A DNA stretch of 6,044 nucleotides from Actinomycetota bacterium (GTDB lineage Bacteria > Actinomycetota > Actinomycetes > Actinomycetales > Actinomycetaceae). A program made the translations under genes and the position numbers. Position 1 is the first letter of the stretch. The number at the start of each line of letters is the position of its first letter. The stretch covers positions 1 through 6,044 of the forward strand of contig JAHYYD010000139.1 in the NCBI GenBank assembly GCA_019425105.1, read 5' to 3'. Below the pieces are notes generated by a model. It was not told where the DNA came from and did not search any database. It was given only the letters and a program-made list of their open reading frames with translations. This document shows, in pieces, positions 1-6,044 of the stretch.

Positions 1-302
1 GCCTGACCCTCGTCGACCTGCCTGACGCCGAGGTCTGCTGCGGTTTCGGCGGCACTTTCGCCATGAAGAACTCCGAGACCTCCACGTCGATGCTCGCGGA
101 CAAGGTCACCAACGTCATGTCGACGCGCGCCGAGGTCCTGGTCATGGGCGACTACTCCTGCCTCATGCACGTCGGTGGCGGCCTCTCGCGTCTCAACTCG
201 GGCATCCGCCCCATGCACCTCGCCGAGATCCTGGCATCCACCAAGGACCAGCCCTTCGAGGGCAACATCTCCTTCGCACCCGAAAGCGCACAGGTGATCT
301 GA
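1..302 (+). CDS. lutA: LutA, lactate utilization Fe-S protein (partial, C-terminal end only)
   Basis: This is the last 99 or so codons of an open frame running off the left edge (first full codon at base 3, TGA at 300-302). The visible part is the second cysteine-rich (CCG) domain of the LutA/YkgE family. The Cys-Cys-Gly motif (CCGFGGTFA, Cys codons at 36-41) is followed by a conserved Lys-Asn and then the Asp-Tyr-Ser-Cys-Leu-Met-His element with its Cys codon at 159-161. In the family these cysteines bind an Fe-S cluster, and full proteins are about 240-250 residues, so about 60% lies outside the window. LutA works with LutB and LutC to oxidise L-lactate to pyruvate in the cytoplasm, passing electrons onward to a carrier not visible here. 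lutB begins one base after this stop. The ATG at 63 is an internal Met, because the CCG motif lies upstream of it in the same frame. The order lutA-lutB-lutC makes the assignment secure. Confidence 0.93.
   Translation, partial: LTLVDLPDAEVCCGFGGTFAMKNSETSTSMLADKVTNVMSTRAEVLVMGDYSCLMHVGGGLSRLNSGIRPMHLAEILASTKDQPFEGNISFAPESAQVI
292..297 (+). promoter_or_regulatory. weak ribosome binding site of lutB
   Basis: AGGTGA lies six bases before the lutB ATG, inside the last codons of lutA. It matches the Shine-Dalgarno consensus only partly. With the lutA stop one base before the lutB start, re-initiation by ribosomes finishing lutA probably contributes. Confidence 0.45.
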
Positions 303-303
303 C

Positions 304-1926
304 ATGTCTGAAACATTCATCGGTATGCCCGGCGTGGTCTCTGACGACGCGAACGCGCAGGCCCACACGGGCGGCTGGCGCACCACCGTCTCCATCCCCG
401 AGGACACCCTCCGCTGGGGTCCCACGTTCCCGCAGGGTGCCCACAAGACCCTGGCGAACACCCAGATGCGCCGCAACCTGGGCCACGCTACCCGCACGAT
501 CCGCGCCAAGCGCGGGCAGCGCGTCGCGGAAATGCCCGACTGGGAGGATCTGCGCAGCGCAGCCGAGGCCGTCAAGTTCGAGGTCGAGTCCCGCATGCCC
601 GAGCTCCTCGAAGAGTTCGAGCGCAACGTGACCGCTCGCGGCGGCATCGTCCACTGGGCGCGCGATAAGCACGAGGCCAACCGCATCATCGCGGACATCA
701 TCAAGTCCAAGGGCGTCGACGAGATCGTCAAGGTCAAGTCCATGGCCACCCAGGAGACGAACCTCAACGAGTACCTGAAGGAACAGGGCATTCACGCTCG
801 CGAGACCGACCTCGCCGAGATGATCGTCCAGCTGGCCGACGACATGCCCAGCCACATCGTGGTCCCCGCGATCCACCGCAACCGCTCCGAGGTCCGCGGC
901 ATCTTCCTGGATCGCATGGAGGACGCTCCTCGCGATCTCTCCGACGACCCGACCGAGCTGACCGCCGCGGCACGCTCCCACCTGCGTAAGAAGTTCCTGC
1001 ACGCCAAGGTTGCTGTCTCGGGCACGAACATGGGCGTCGCGGAAACCGGCACGGTCTCGATCTTCGAGTCCGAGGGCAATGGCCGTATGTGCCTGACCCT
1101 GCCCGACACGCTCATCACCCTGATGGGCATCGAGAAGCTGGTCCCCCGCTTCCAGGACATCGAGATTTTCTCCCAGCTCCTGCCTCGTTCCGCCACCGGC
1201 GAGCGCATGAACCCCTACACCTCCATGTGGACGGGCGTCACCCCCGGCGATGGCCCCCAGGAATTCCATCTCATCCTCATGGACAACGGCCGTACCAAGG
1301 TCCTCGCCGACCCAATCGGCCGCCAGGCCCTCGCCTGCATCCGCTGCGGCTCGTGCATGAACATCTGCCCGGTCTACCAGCACACCTCCGGTCACGCCTA
1401 CGGCTCCGTCTACCCGGGCCCCATCGGCGCGATCCTCACCCCGCAGCTCACCCAGGGCCTCGACGAGCACGATCCTGTGCACACCCTGCCCTTCGCGTCC
1501 TCCCTGTGTGGTGCGTGTGGCGAGGTCTGCCCCGTCAAGATCGACATCCCGACGATCCTCATTCACATGCGTGCGCGCACGGTTGACGTCAAGCGCAACC
1601 TGGTGCCGGACGTGTGGGACCTCGCGATGGGCGTGACCACCCCGGTCATGTCGAACGCGAAGCTGTGGAAGGCCGCGAACGTGCCGACCAAGGCGACGCG
1701 CCTCTTCGCGAAGAAGGGGGCTATCGGGGCGCTGCCGTTCCCAGCCTCGCTGTGGACGCGCGCGCGCGACCTGCCGGTCGCTCCCAAGGAGACCTTCCGT
1801 CAGTGGTGGAAGCGCACCCACAAGGATTCCGACGCCAACGCGCCTCGTACCGACGCCCCCGCGACGGGTGTCCCGCTCGCGTCCGAGCACGGCATGACCA
1901 CCAACACGACCCCGAAGGAGGCGTGA
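304..1926 (+). CDS. lutB: LutB, lactate utilization iron-sulfur protein with LUD domain
   Basis: This 540-residue protein is the iron-sulfur subunit of the LutABC L-lactate oxidation complex. Residues about 111-335 form the LUD domain, with the family landmarks KSM (145-147), PSHIVVPA (182-189), GTNMGVAETGT (240-250) and the DNGR segment before the clusters. A ferredoxin-type region follows: Cys345, 348, 351 and 355 (CxxCxxCxxxCP), then Cys402, 405 and 409 (CxxCxxxCPVK). The second motif has Ser399 where a fourth Cys would stand; I recall the same in Bacillus LutB, so this looks like a family trait. The C-terminal family element with Trp501-Trp502 is present. Bacillus subtilis LutB is about 476 residues; the extra length here is about 40 N-terminal residues and an Ala/Thr/Pro-rich, probably disordered tail (about 508-540). 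ATG 304 is chosen because it is one base after the lutA stop; Met8 is the only close alternative. No signal peptide or membrane segment is seen. Confidence 0.96.
   Translation: MSETFIGMPGVVSDDANAQAHTGGWRTTVSIPEDTLRWGPTFPQGAHKTLANTQMRRNLGHATRTIRAKRGQRVAEMPDWEDLRSAAEAVKFEVESRMPELLEEFERNVTARGGIVHWARDKHEANRIIADIIKSKGVDEIVKVKSMATQETNLNEYLKEQGIHARETDLAEMIVQLADDMPSHIVVPAIHRNRSEVRGIFLDRMEDAPRDLSDDPTELTAAARSHLRKKFLHAKVAVSGTNMGVAETGTVSIFESEGNGRMCLTLPDTLITLMGIEKLVPRFQDIEIFSQLLPRSATGERMNPYTSMWTGVTPGDGPQEFHLILMDNGRTKVLADPIGRQALACIRCGSCMNICPVYQHTSGHAYGSVYPGPIGAILTPQLTQGLDEHDPVHTLPFASSLCGACGEVCPVKIDIPTILIHMRARTVDVKRNLVPDVWDLAMGVTTPVMSNAKLWKAANVPTKATRLFAKKGAIGALPFPASLWTRARDLPVAPKETFRQWWKRTHKDSDANAPRTDAPATGVPLASEHGMTTNTTPKEA
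1915..1921 (+). promoter_or_regulatory. strong ribosome binding site of lutC
   Basis: AAGGAGG lies six bases upstream of the lutC ATG at 1928, an almost ideal Shine-Dalgarno match and spacing. It is embedded in the last Lys-Glu-Ala codons of lutB. It favours the start at 1928 over the in-frame ATG at 1943. It is much stronger than the site before lutB, so lutC can probably be initiated independently as well as by coupling. Confidence 0.85.
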
Positions 1927-1927
1927 C

Positions 1928-2602
1928 ATGAGCACCACCACCATGGACGCGAAGACCGCGATCCTGGCTCGCGCACGCGACGCTATCTCTCGTTCCCAGC
2001 AGGACCGTCCGGTGCGTCCGATCCCCCGCGACTACATCCGCTCCACCGAGCACGCGCCCGGATCCGACGCGGTCGTCGAGGAAATGATCGAGAAGCTTGA
2101 GGACTACTCCGCGCAGGTCGTCGTGGTTTCCAGCGACGACGAGGCCGCCGACGCAGTCTCGACCTTCCTGGCCGACCAGAAGGCCACCTCCGTCGTGGTC
2201 CCCACCGGCCTGGACGACGCCTTCAAGGAGGCCGCCGCCCGCGACGGCCGCACGGTGCGCGAGGACAGCCGCGAGCAGGCCATCCCGACGCTGGAGCTCG
2301 ACAAGATCGACGCCGTCGTCACGCGCTGCCGCGTCGCGATCTCTCTGTCCGGCACCATCGTCCTCGACGGCGAGCCCGACCAGGGGCGGCGCGCGATCAC
2401 GCTCGTGCCCGACACGCACGTCGTCGTCCTGCGTGCCTCCGACATCGTTCCCACGGTGCCGCAGGCCGTCGATATTCTCGGCAAGAACCCGACCCGTCCG
2501 ATGACCTGGCTCGCCGGCGGTTCGGCGACCTCCGACATCGAGCTGGTCCGCGTCAACGGCGTGCACGGCCCCCGCTTCCTGCGAGTCGTCATCGTCAAGT
2601 GA
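1928..2602 (+). CDS. lutC: LutC, lactate utilization LUD-domain protein
   Basis: This 224-residue protein is the third subunit of the L-lactate oxidation system (B. subtilis LutC is about 240 residues). It is a stand-alone LUD-domain protein of the YkgG family with no cluster-type cysteine motif; the only Cys is Cys134. Residues about 45-222 form the LUD domain. The segment SGTIVLD (141-147) followed by the conserved TLVPDTHVVV stretch (158-167), and GGSATSDIELVRVNGVHGP (197-215) near the C-terminus, are diagnostic. The first 40 residues are Arg-rich and less conserved, as usual for the family. The start at 1928 is supported by the strong ribosome binding site and by the one-base gap after the lutB stop; Met6 (ATG at 1943) is possible but worse placed. 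It is the last gene of the operon, and a hairpin terminator begins 23 bases after its stop. Its exact biochemical role within LutABC is not known from the sequence. Confidence 0.95.
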   Translation: MSTTTMDAKTAILARARDAISRSQQDRPVRPIPRDYIRSTEHAPGSDAVVEEMIEKLEDYSAQVVVVSSDDEAADAVSTFLADQKATSVVVPTGLDDAFKEAAARDGRTVREDSREQAIPTLELDKIDAVVTRCRVAISLSGTIVLDGEPDQGRRAITLVPDTHVVVLRASDIVPTVPQAVDILGKNPTRPMTWLAGGSATSDIELVRVNGVHGPRFLRVVIVK

Positions 2603-2625
2603 TCGTCTCGCTCTGACAACGTCAC

Positions 2626-2655
2626 GTGCCCGGCTGCCACGCGGTAGCCGGGCAC
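2626..2655. terminator. hairpin terminator between convergent lutC and uvrA-like genes
   Basis: Bases 2626-2638 pair with 2643-2655: 13 bp with a single G·T pair (2636/2645) and a four-base loop (2639-2642). The 10-bp outer stem GTGCCCGGCT/AGCCGGGCAC is perfect. On the + strand it is followed by TGTGTTG, only a weak T-tract. On the - strand the following bases (TGACGTTGTC) are not T-rich either. Lying between two converging transcripts, it probably serves both, 23 bases past the lutC stop and about 55 bases past the uvrA-like stop. High-GC actinobacteria often use strong hairpins without a good U-tract. The fold is read directly from the sequence; the termination role is inferred. Confidence 0.8.
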
Positions 2656-2710
2656 TGTGTTGCATGCGGGAGTCGTCCGCGCGTCTATTAGGTTTCCCCG
2701 TGAGGCAGTC

Positions 2711-5176
2711 TCAGTGCAGATAGCGGCCCGTCACTGAGGCCTCGTTGGCTGCAATATCGGTCGGCGTCCCCTGTGCAATGATGCGCCCGCCTTCCATGCC
2801 GCCGCCCGGTCCCATGTCGATGACCCAGTCGGCGCAACGGATCAGGTCCAGGTCGTGCTCGATGACGAGGACCGTCGCTCCCCGCTCGATGAGGTGCTGC
2901 AACACGTCGAGGAGGACCTGCACGTCGTCGGGGTGCAGGCCGATGGTCGGCTCGTCGAAGACGAACAGCGTCCCGTCTTGGCGCCGTCCCATCTCCGAGG
3001 CCAACTTGAGTCTCTGCGCCTCGCCGCCGGACAGAGCAGGTGTTGCCTCTCCGAGCGTCAGGTAGCCCAAACCTAGGCCTGACAGCGTTTCTAAGAGCGC
3101 GCCCGCTTTCTTCAGGCCGCGCACGGCAACCCGGGCCTCGTCGACGCTCATCGCCATGATGTCGGGCAGGCTCAACCCATCACGGCGGATCGATGCCGCC
3201 TGCGCGCCGTAGCGGCTCCCCCGGCACTCGGTGCACTCGATGTCAACGTCGGGCAGAAACTGAACGTCCAGGGTGATCTGCCCGGTCCCATCGCAGGTCG
3301 GACAACGCAGCGAGCCCGTGTTGTAGGAGAAGGCACCGGGTTTCAGCCCGGCCACCTGCGCCTCCTCCGTGCGTGCAAAGGCCCGGCGCAGCTCGTCCAG
3401 CACGCCAGAGTACGTCGCCACGGTCGAGCGTACGTTCACACCGATCGGCGTCGCATCAATGAGGTTGACCCGCGACAGACCACCAGCATCCACGTCGCGC
3501 ACGTGCGCGGGCAGCGACTCGCCAGCCAAGCGCGCACGCAGCGCGGGAACCAGCGACTCCAGGACGAGCGTCGTCTTACCCGACCCGCTCACGCCCGTGA
3601 CGGCCGTCAGCGAGCCGATGGGAATGTCCACACTCAGGGGCCGCACCGTGTGTATCTGCGAGGTCTCCAGGTGAATCGCGCCGCGCCCATCGACGTCCGC
3701 GCCCCGATCTGACTCCCCGGCCGCACGCTTAACCCGACGCACCCCAGCCATGTACGGGCCGATGCGGGAGGCTGGGGCGTGGGAGGCCTCGTCGATGGCG
3801 CCCTGGAAGATGACGCGACCGCCGTCCGCGCCAGCTCCCGGGCCGATCTCGATGAGGTGGTCGGCGGCCCCCAGGACCCGCGTGTCGTGGTCGACGACGA
3901 CAACGGAGTTTCCGTCGGCGATAAGCTCACGGATGATCGATAGGACACCGTCGACGTTGGAGGGGTGCAGGCCGATGGTCGGCTCGTCGAGGACGTAGAG
4001 GACCCCGGTCGTCCGGTTGCGCACAGCTCGGGCGAGCTGCACGCGCTGGCGCTCGCCATTGGACAGGGTCGAGGACGCGCGGTCAAGGGACAGGTAGGAC
4101 AGGCCAAGCTCCACGAGGCGATCCATCGGCTCGGTCATCTCGTCGACGATGACGCGGGCCATGGGCGCCACTTCCTCCGGGACGAGGCCGGGGACACGCT
4201 GGACCCAGTCACGCAGTTCCGTGAGACTCAGGCGAGAGGCATCGCCAAGGTCGATGCCGTCGATGAGCGTCGAGCGCACCCGCTCCCCCAGGCGTGTGCC
4301 GTCGCATGCCGGGCACGTGCGGGTGATGAGGTATTTGTCGACGCGGGCGAGCGCTTTCTCATCTTTCGCTTTCGACAGGGCATTCTCGACGGTGGCGACC
4401 GCGTTGAAGTAGGTGAAGTCCAGCTCCGCGCCACCGGTCTTGGTGGCGACGACGATGTGGCGTTTTTCGGCGGGCCCCTCGTAGACGATTGTCTTTTCAG
4501 CGTCGCTCAGATCCCGGAAGGGCACGTTCGTGCGCACGCCCATCTCGCGGGCGACGTCCTTCATGAGTTTCCACATGAGGGATCCCCACGGGGAAACCGC
4601 GCCCTCGTCGATGGTGAGGGACTGGTCGGGCACGAGGGACGCGCGGTTGACGACGCGCTGGACGCCCGTCCCATCGCACACCGGGCACGCGCCGGCTGAG
4701 TTGAAGGCCATCGCCTCCGCGCCGAGCCCGTAGAAGGACTCCTCGCACTCCGGGCACGTGAGAGGCGCTTCTAGGGCCACGTTGCGCGAGGGCGGGACGC
4801 GGTGCCCGTTGGGGCACAGATAGGAGCCAACGCGTGAGAACAGCAGGCGCAGGTGGTTGAGAAGCTCCGTCGCCGTACCGAAGGTGGAGCGCACGTCGGG
4901 TACACCTGGGCGCTGGCGCAGCGCGAGCGCGGCGGGCACGTGCTCAACCTCGTCGACCGAGGCCTTAGCAGCCTGGGAGATGCGCCGACGCGTGTAGGTC
5001 GCCAGGGACTCCAGGTAACGCCGCGACCCCTCCGCGTAGAGCGTGCCCAGGGCCAGGGAGGATTTACCCGACCCAGACACGCCCGCGACTGCGACGAACG
5101 CGTTCAGAGGAACGTCGACGTCCACGTTTTTCAGGTTGTGGACGCGGGCGCCACGCACACGGATAACGCTGGGCAT
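2711..5176 (-). CDS. UvrA-family ABC ATPase lacking the UvrB-binding domain (UvrA2-like excinuclease subunit A paralog)
   Basis: This 821-residue protein has the tandem ABC-ATPase layout of UvrA. Module 1: Walker A GVSGSGKSS (32-40), signature LSNGERQR (371-378), Walker B ending in Asp397-Glu398, and His430. Module 2: Walker A GVSGSGKTT (528-536), signature LSGGEAQR (715-722), Asp741-Glu742 and His774. Zn-binding pairs are Cys141/144 with Cys164/167 and Cys624/627 with Cys648/651; a further CPAC sits at 288-291. Canonical UvrA (about 940-1000 residues) has a UvrB-binding domain of about 130 residues before the first zinc site. Here only about 20 residues separate Cys121 from Cys141, so UvrB recruitment by the usual route is unlikely. 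UvrA2/DrrC-type paralogs of this shape are linked in other bacteria to tolerance of DNA-binding drugs or DNA damage; that role is inferred here. The ATG at 5176 lies one base after the era stop. An in-frame ATG at 5248 would add 24 unconserved residues overlapping era, and the family start motif (IRVRGARVHNLKN) begins just after 5176. No well-placed Shine-Dalgarno is seen (GGGAAGG is 13 bases away), suggesting coupling to era. Confidence 0.93.
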   Translation of the reverse strand: MPSVIRVRGARVHNLKNVDVDVPLNAFVAVAGVSGSGKSSLALGTLYAEGSRRYLESLATYTRRRISQAAKASVDEVEHVPAALALRQRPGVPDVRSTFGTATELLNHLRLLFSRVGSYLCPNGHRVPPSRNVALEAPLTCPECEESFYGLGAEAMAFNSAGACPVCDGTGVQRVVNRASLVPDQSLTIDEGAVSPWGSLMWKLMKDVAREMGVRTNVPFRDLSDAEKTIVYEGPAEKRHIVVATKTGGAELDFTYFNAVATVENALSKAKDEKALARVDKYLITRTCPACDGTRLGERVRSTLIDGIDLGDASRLSLTELRDWVQRVPGLVPEEVAPMARVIVDEMTEPMDRLVELGLSYLSLDRASSTLSNGERQRVQLARAVRNRTTGVLYVLDEPTIGLHPSNVDGVLSIIRELIADGNSVVVVDHDTRVLGAADHLIEIGPGAGADGGRVIFQGAIDEASHAPASRIGPYMAGVRRVKRAAGESDRGADVDGRGAIHLETSQIHTVRPLSVDIPIGSLTAVTGVSGSGKTTLVLESLVPALRARLAGESLPAHVRDVDAGGLSRVNLIDATPIGVNVRSTVATYSGVLDELRRAFARTEEAQVAGLKPGAFSYNTGSLRCPTCDGTGQITLDVQFLPDVDIECTECRGSRYGAQAASIRRDGLSLPDIMAMSVDEARVAVRGLKKAGALLETLSGLGLGYLTLGEATPALSGGEAQRLKLASEMGRRQDGTLFVFDEPTIGLHPDDVQVLLDVLQHLIERGATVLVIEHDLDLIRCADWVIDMGPGGGMEGGRIIAQGTPTDIAANEASVTGRYLH

Positions 5177-5177
5177 G

Positions 5178-6044
5178 TCAGAACCCCAACCTTCCCAGCA
5201 TCTTCGGGTCGGACTGCCAGTCCTTCGCGGTGCGCACGTGCAGGTCAAGGTACACGCGGCGGCCCAGCAGCTCCTCGATGTGCGCGCGGGCCTGGGTGCC
5301 GATCTGCTTGAGGCGGCTTCCCTTGCGGCCGATAATGATGGCCTTCTGGGAGTCGCGCTCGACGTAGACGTTCACGTGGATGTCAAGCATCGGCGGACGG
5401 TCGTCGCCCTCGCGGCGCGGCCTCTCGATGATCTCCTCGACCTGGACGGCCAGGGAGTGCGGTAGCTCGTCGCGCACGCCCTCCAGAGCGGCCTCGCGGA
5501 TGAACTCGGCGATCAGGGTGTCGCGTGACTCGTCGGTGACGTCACCCTCGGGGTACAGCGGCGGCGAGAGCGGCACAGTCTGCGCGAGCACCTCGCGCAG
5601 GTGGTCGATGCCCTTGCCCTCCACGGAGGACACGGGGACGATGGCAGCCCACTCCCCCAGCTTCTCGACGGACAGCAGGTGCTTCATGACGCGGTCGCGC
5701 GGCACGGCATCGCACTTGGTTGCGACGGCGATGATCGGCCGTTTGATGCCGCGCAGCTCGCGTGCGATGAACTGGTCGCCGGGGCCGATGCGCTGATCGG
5801 CGGGCAGGCAGAAAAGCACGACGTCGACCTCGGAGAGGGCCTCGCGCACCATGTCGTTGAGTCGCTTGCCCAGCAGCGTGCGCGGACGGTGGTATCCGGG
5901 AGTGTCCACGAGCACCAACTGGTAGTTATCCCCGTGCACGATGCCGCGAATGTTGTGACGCGTGGTCTCGGGGCGGCCCGAGGTGATCGCGATCTTGCGT
6001 CCGACCAGCGCGTTCGTCAGGGTCGACTTGCCGACGTTGGGGCG
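5178..6044 (-). CDS. era: GTPase Era (partial, N-terminus cut by window edge)
   Basis: The frame enters from the right edge and ends with TGA at 5180-5178, giving 288 visible residues. Full Era is about 300-330, so only a short N-terminal stretch is missing. Era is an essential GTPase that binds the 3' end of 16S rRNA and helps mature the 30S subunit. The GTPase domain shows G1 (RPNVGKST, visible residues 1-8, its first Gly just outside), the G2 region (ETTRHNI, 26-32), G3 DTPG (47-50), G4 TKCD (109-112, bases 5720-5709) and G5 VSSVEG (138-143). A KH RNA-binding domain follows, with IIIGRKGSRLKQIG (236-249), and the protein ends in the Era-typical KDWQSDPKMLGRLGF. G4 has Thr in place of the usual Asn; I recall the same in mycobacterial Era, so this is probably lineage-typical. 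The GTG at 5939 is internal, as the G1 motif lies upstream of it in frame. The next gene starts one base after the stop. Confidence 0.96.
   Translation of the reverse strand, partial: RPNVGKSTLTNALVGRKIAITSGRPETTRHNIRGIVHGDNYQLVLVDTPGYHRPRTLLGKRLNDMVREALSEVDVVLFCLPADQRIGPGDQFIARELRGIKRPIIAVATKCDAVPRDRVMKHLLSVEKLGEWAAIVPVSSVEGKGIDHLREVLAQTVPLSPPLYPEGDVTDESRDTLIAEFIREAALEGVRDELPHSLAVQVEEIIERPRREGDDRPPMLDIHVNVYVERDSQKAIIIGRKGSRLKQIGTQARAHIEELLGRRVYLDLHVRTAKDWQSDPKMLGRLGF

Noticed and set aside
63..302. A separate 79-residue gene starting at the ATG at 63.
   Set aside because: The same frame is open to the left edge and carries the LutA Cys-Cys-Gly motif upstream of this Met, so it is the end of lutA.
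193..1944. A 583-codon open frame on the - strand opposite lutB.
   Set aside because: It lies antisense to a clearly conserved gene, and its translation is an Arg/Gly/Asp/Val-rich run with no recognisable motif. Long open antisense frames are expected where third codon positions are strongly G/C, because stops are rare.
1721..2665. A 314-codon open frame on the - strand opposite lutC, ending inside lutB.
   Set aside because: It is the same kind of compositional shadow. It would also start inside the terminator/convergent gap and has no family motif.
2666..2680. A second small inverted repeat (GCGG/CCGC, 7-base loop) downstream of the main hairpin.
   Set aside because: Four base pairs are expected by chance in GC-rich DNA, and no T-tract follows on either strand.
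2603..2710. A possible small gene, promoter or RNA in the convergent gap.
   Set aside because: Apart from the hairpin there is no convincing -10/-35 pair, ribosome binding site or conserved RNA motif, and neither flanking gene starts here.
3965..4699. A 244-codon open frame on the + strand inside the uvrA-like gene.
   Set aside because: It is antisense to conserved UvrA motifs, has no recognisable domain and no convincing ribosome binding site.
5177..5248. A 24-residue N-terminal extension of the uvrA-like protein from an ATG at 5248.
   Set aside because: It would overlap the conserved C-terminus of era. The residues are unlike any UvrA N-terminus, and the family start motif begins right after the ATG at 5176.
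5178..5939. Era starting at the GTG at 5939.
   Set aside because: The G1 loop (PNVGKST) and G2 region lie upstream in the same frame, so the gene extends off the right edge.

Overview
The window is chromosomal sequence from a high-GC Gram-positive bacterium (Actinomycetota). The evidence is the strong preference for G/C at third codon positions, an Era GTPase whose C-terminus and variant G4 box (TKxD) look actinobacterial, and a lactate-utilization operon of the actinobacterial type. A member of the Actinomycetaceae (Actinomyces/Schaalia-like) is my best guess, but it rests on remembered protein resemblance, not a search.

Layout: two gene blocks point at each other. On the + strand (1-2602) lie the 3' end of lutA, complete lutB and complete lutC. 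Together these encode the iron-sulfur L-lactate oxidation complex LutABC, which oxidises lactate to pyruvate. The three genes are separated by single nucleotides and must be one transcript; its promoter and any regulator or permease lie upstream of the window. On the - strand, transcribed from right to left, lie era (5' end cut by the right edge, 6044-5178) and a UvrA-family gene (5176-2711). They are also one nucleotide apart and almost certainly co-transcribed.

The two blocks converge on a 108-base gap (2603-2710). It holds a near-perfect 13-bp hairpin (2626-2655) that probably ends transcription from both sides. There are no RNA genes, mobile elements, CRISPR arrays or long repeats, and no gap longer than 300 bases.

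The UvrA-family protein is the least ordinary part. It has both ATPase modules and both Zn-binding CxxC...CxxC sites, but the roughly 130-residue UvrB-binding domain of canonical UvrA is reduced to about 20 residues. It is therefore a UvrA2-type paralog, not the housekeeping nucleotide-excision-repair subunit, and here it is coupled to era. A second pattern is that all three visible gene junctions (lutA/lutB, lutB/lutC, era/uvrA-like) have the identical stop-start heptamer TGACATG. I see no clearly novel multi-gene system; most of the window is ordinary core and metabolic sequence.
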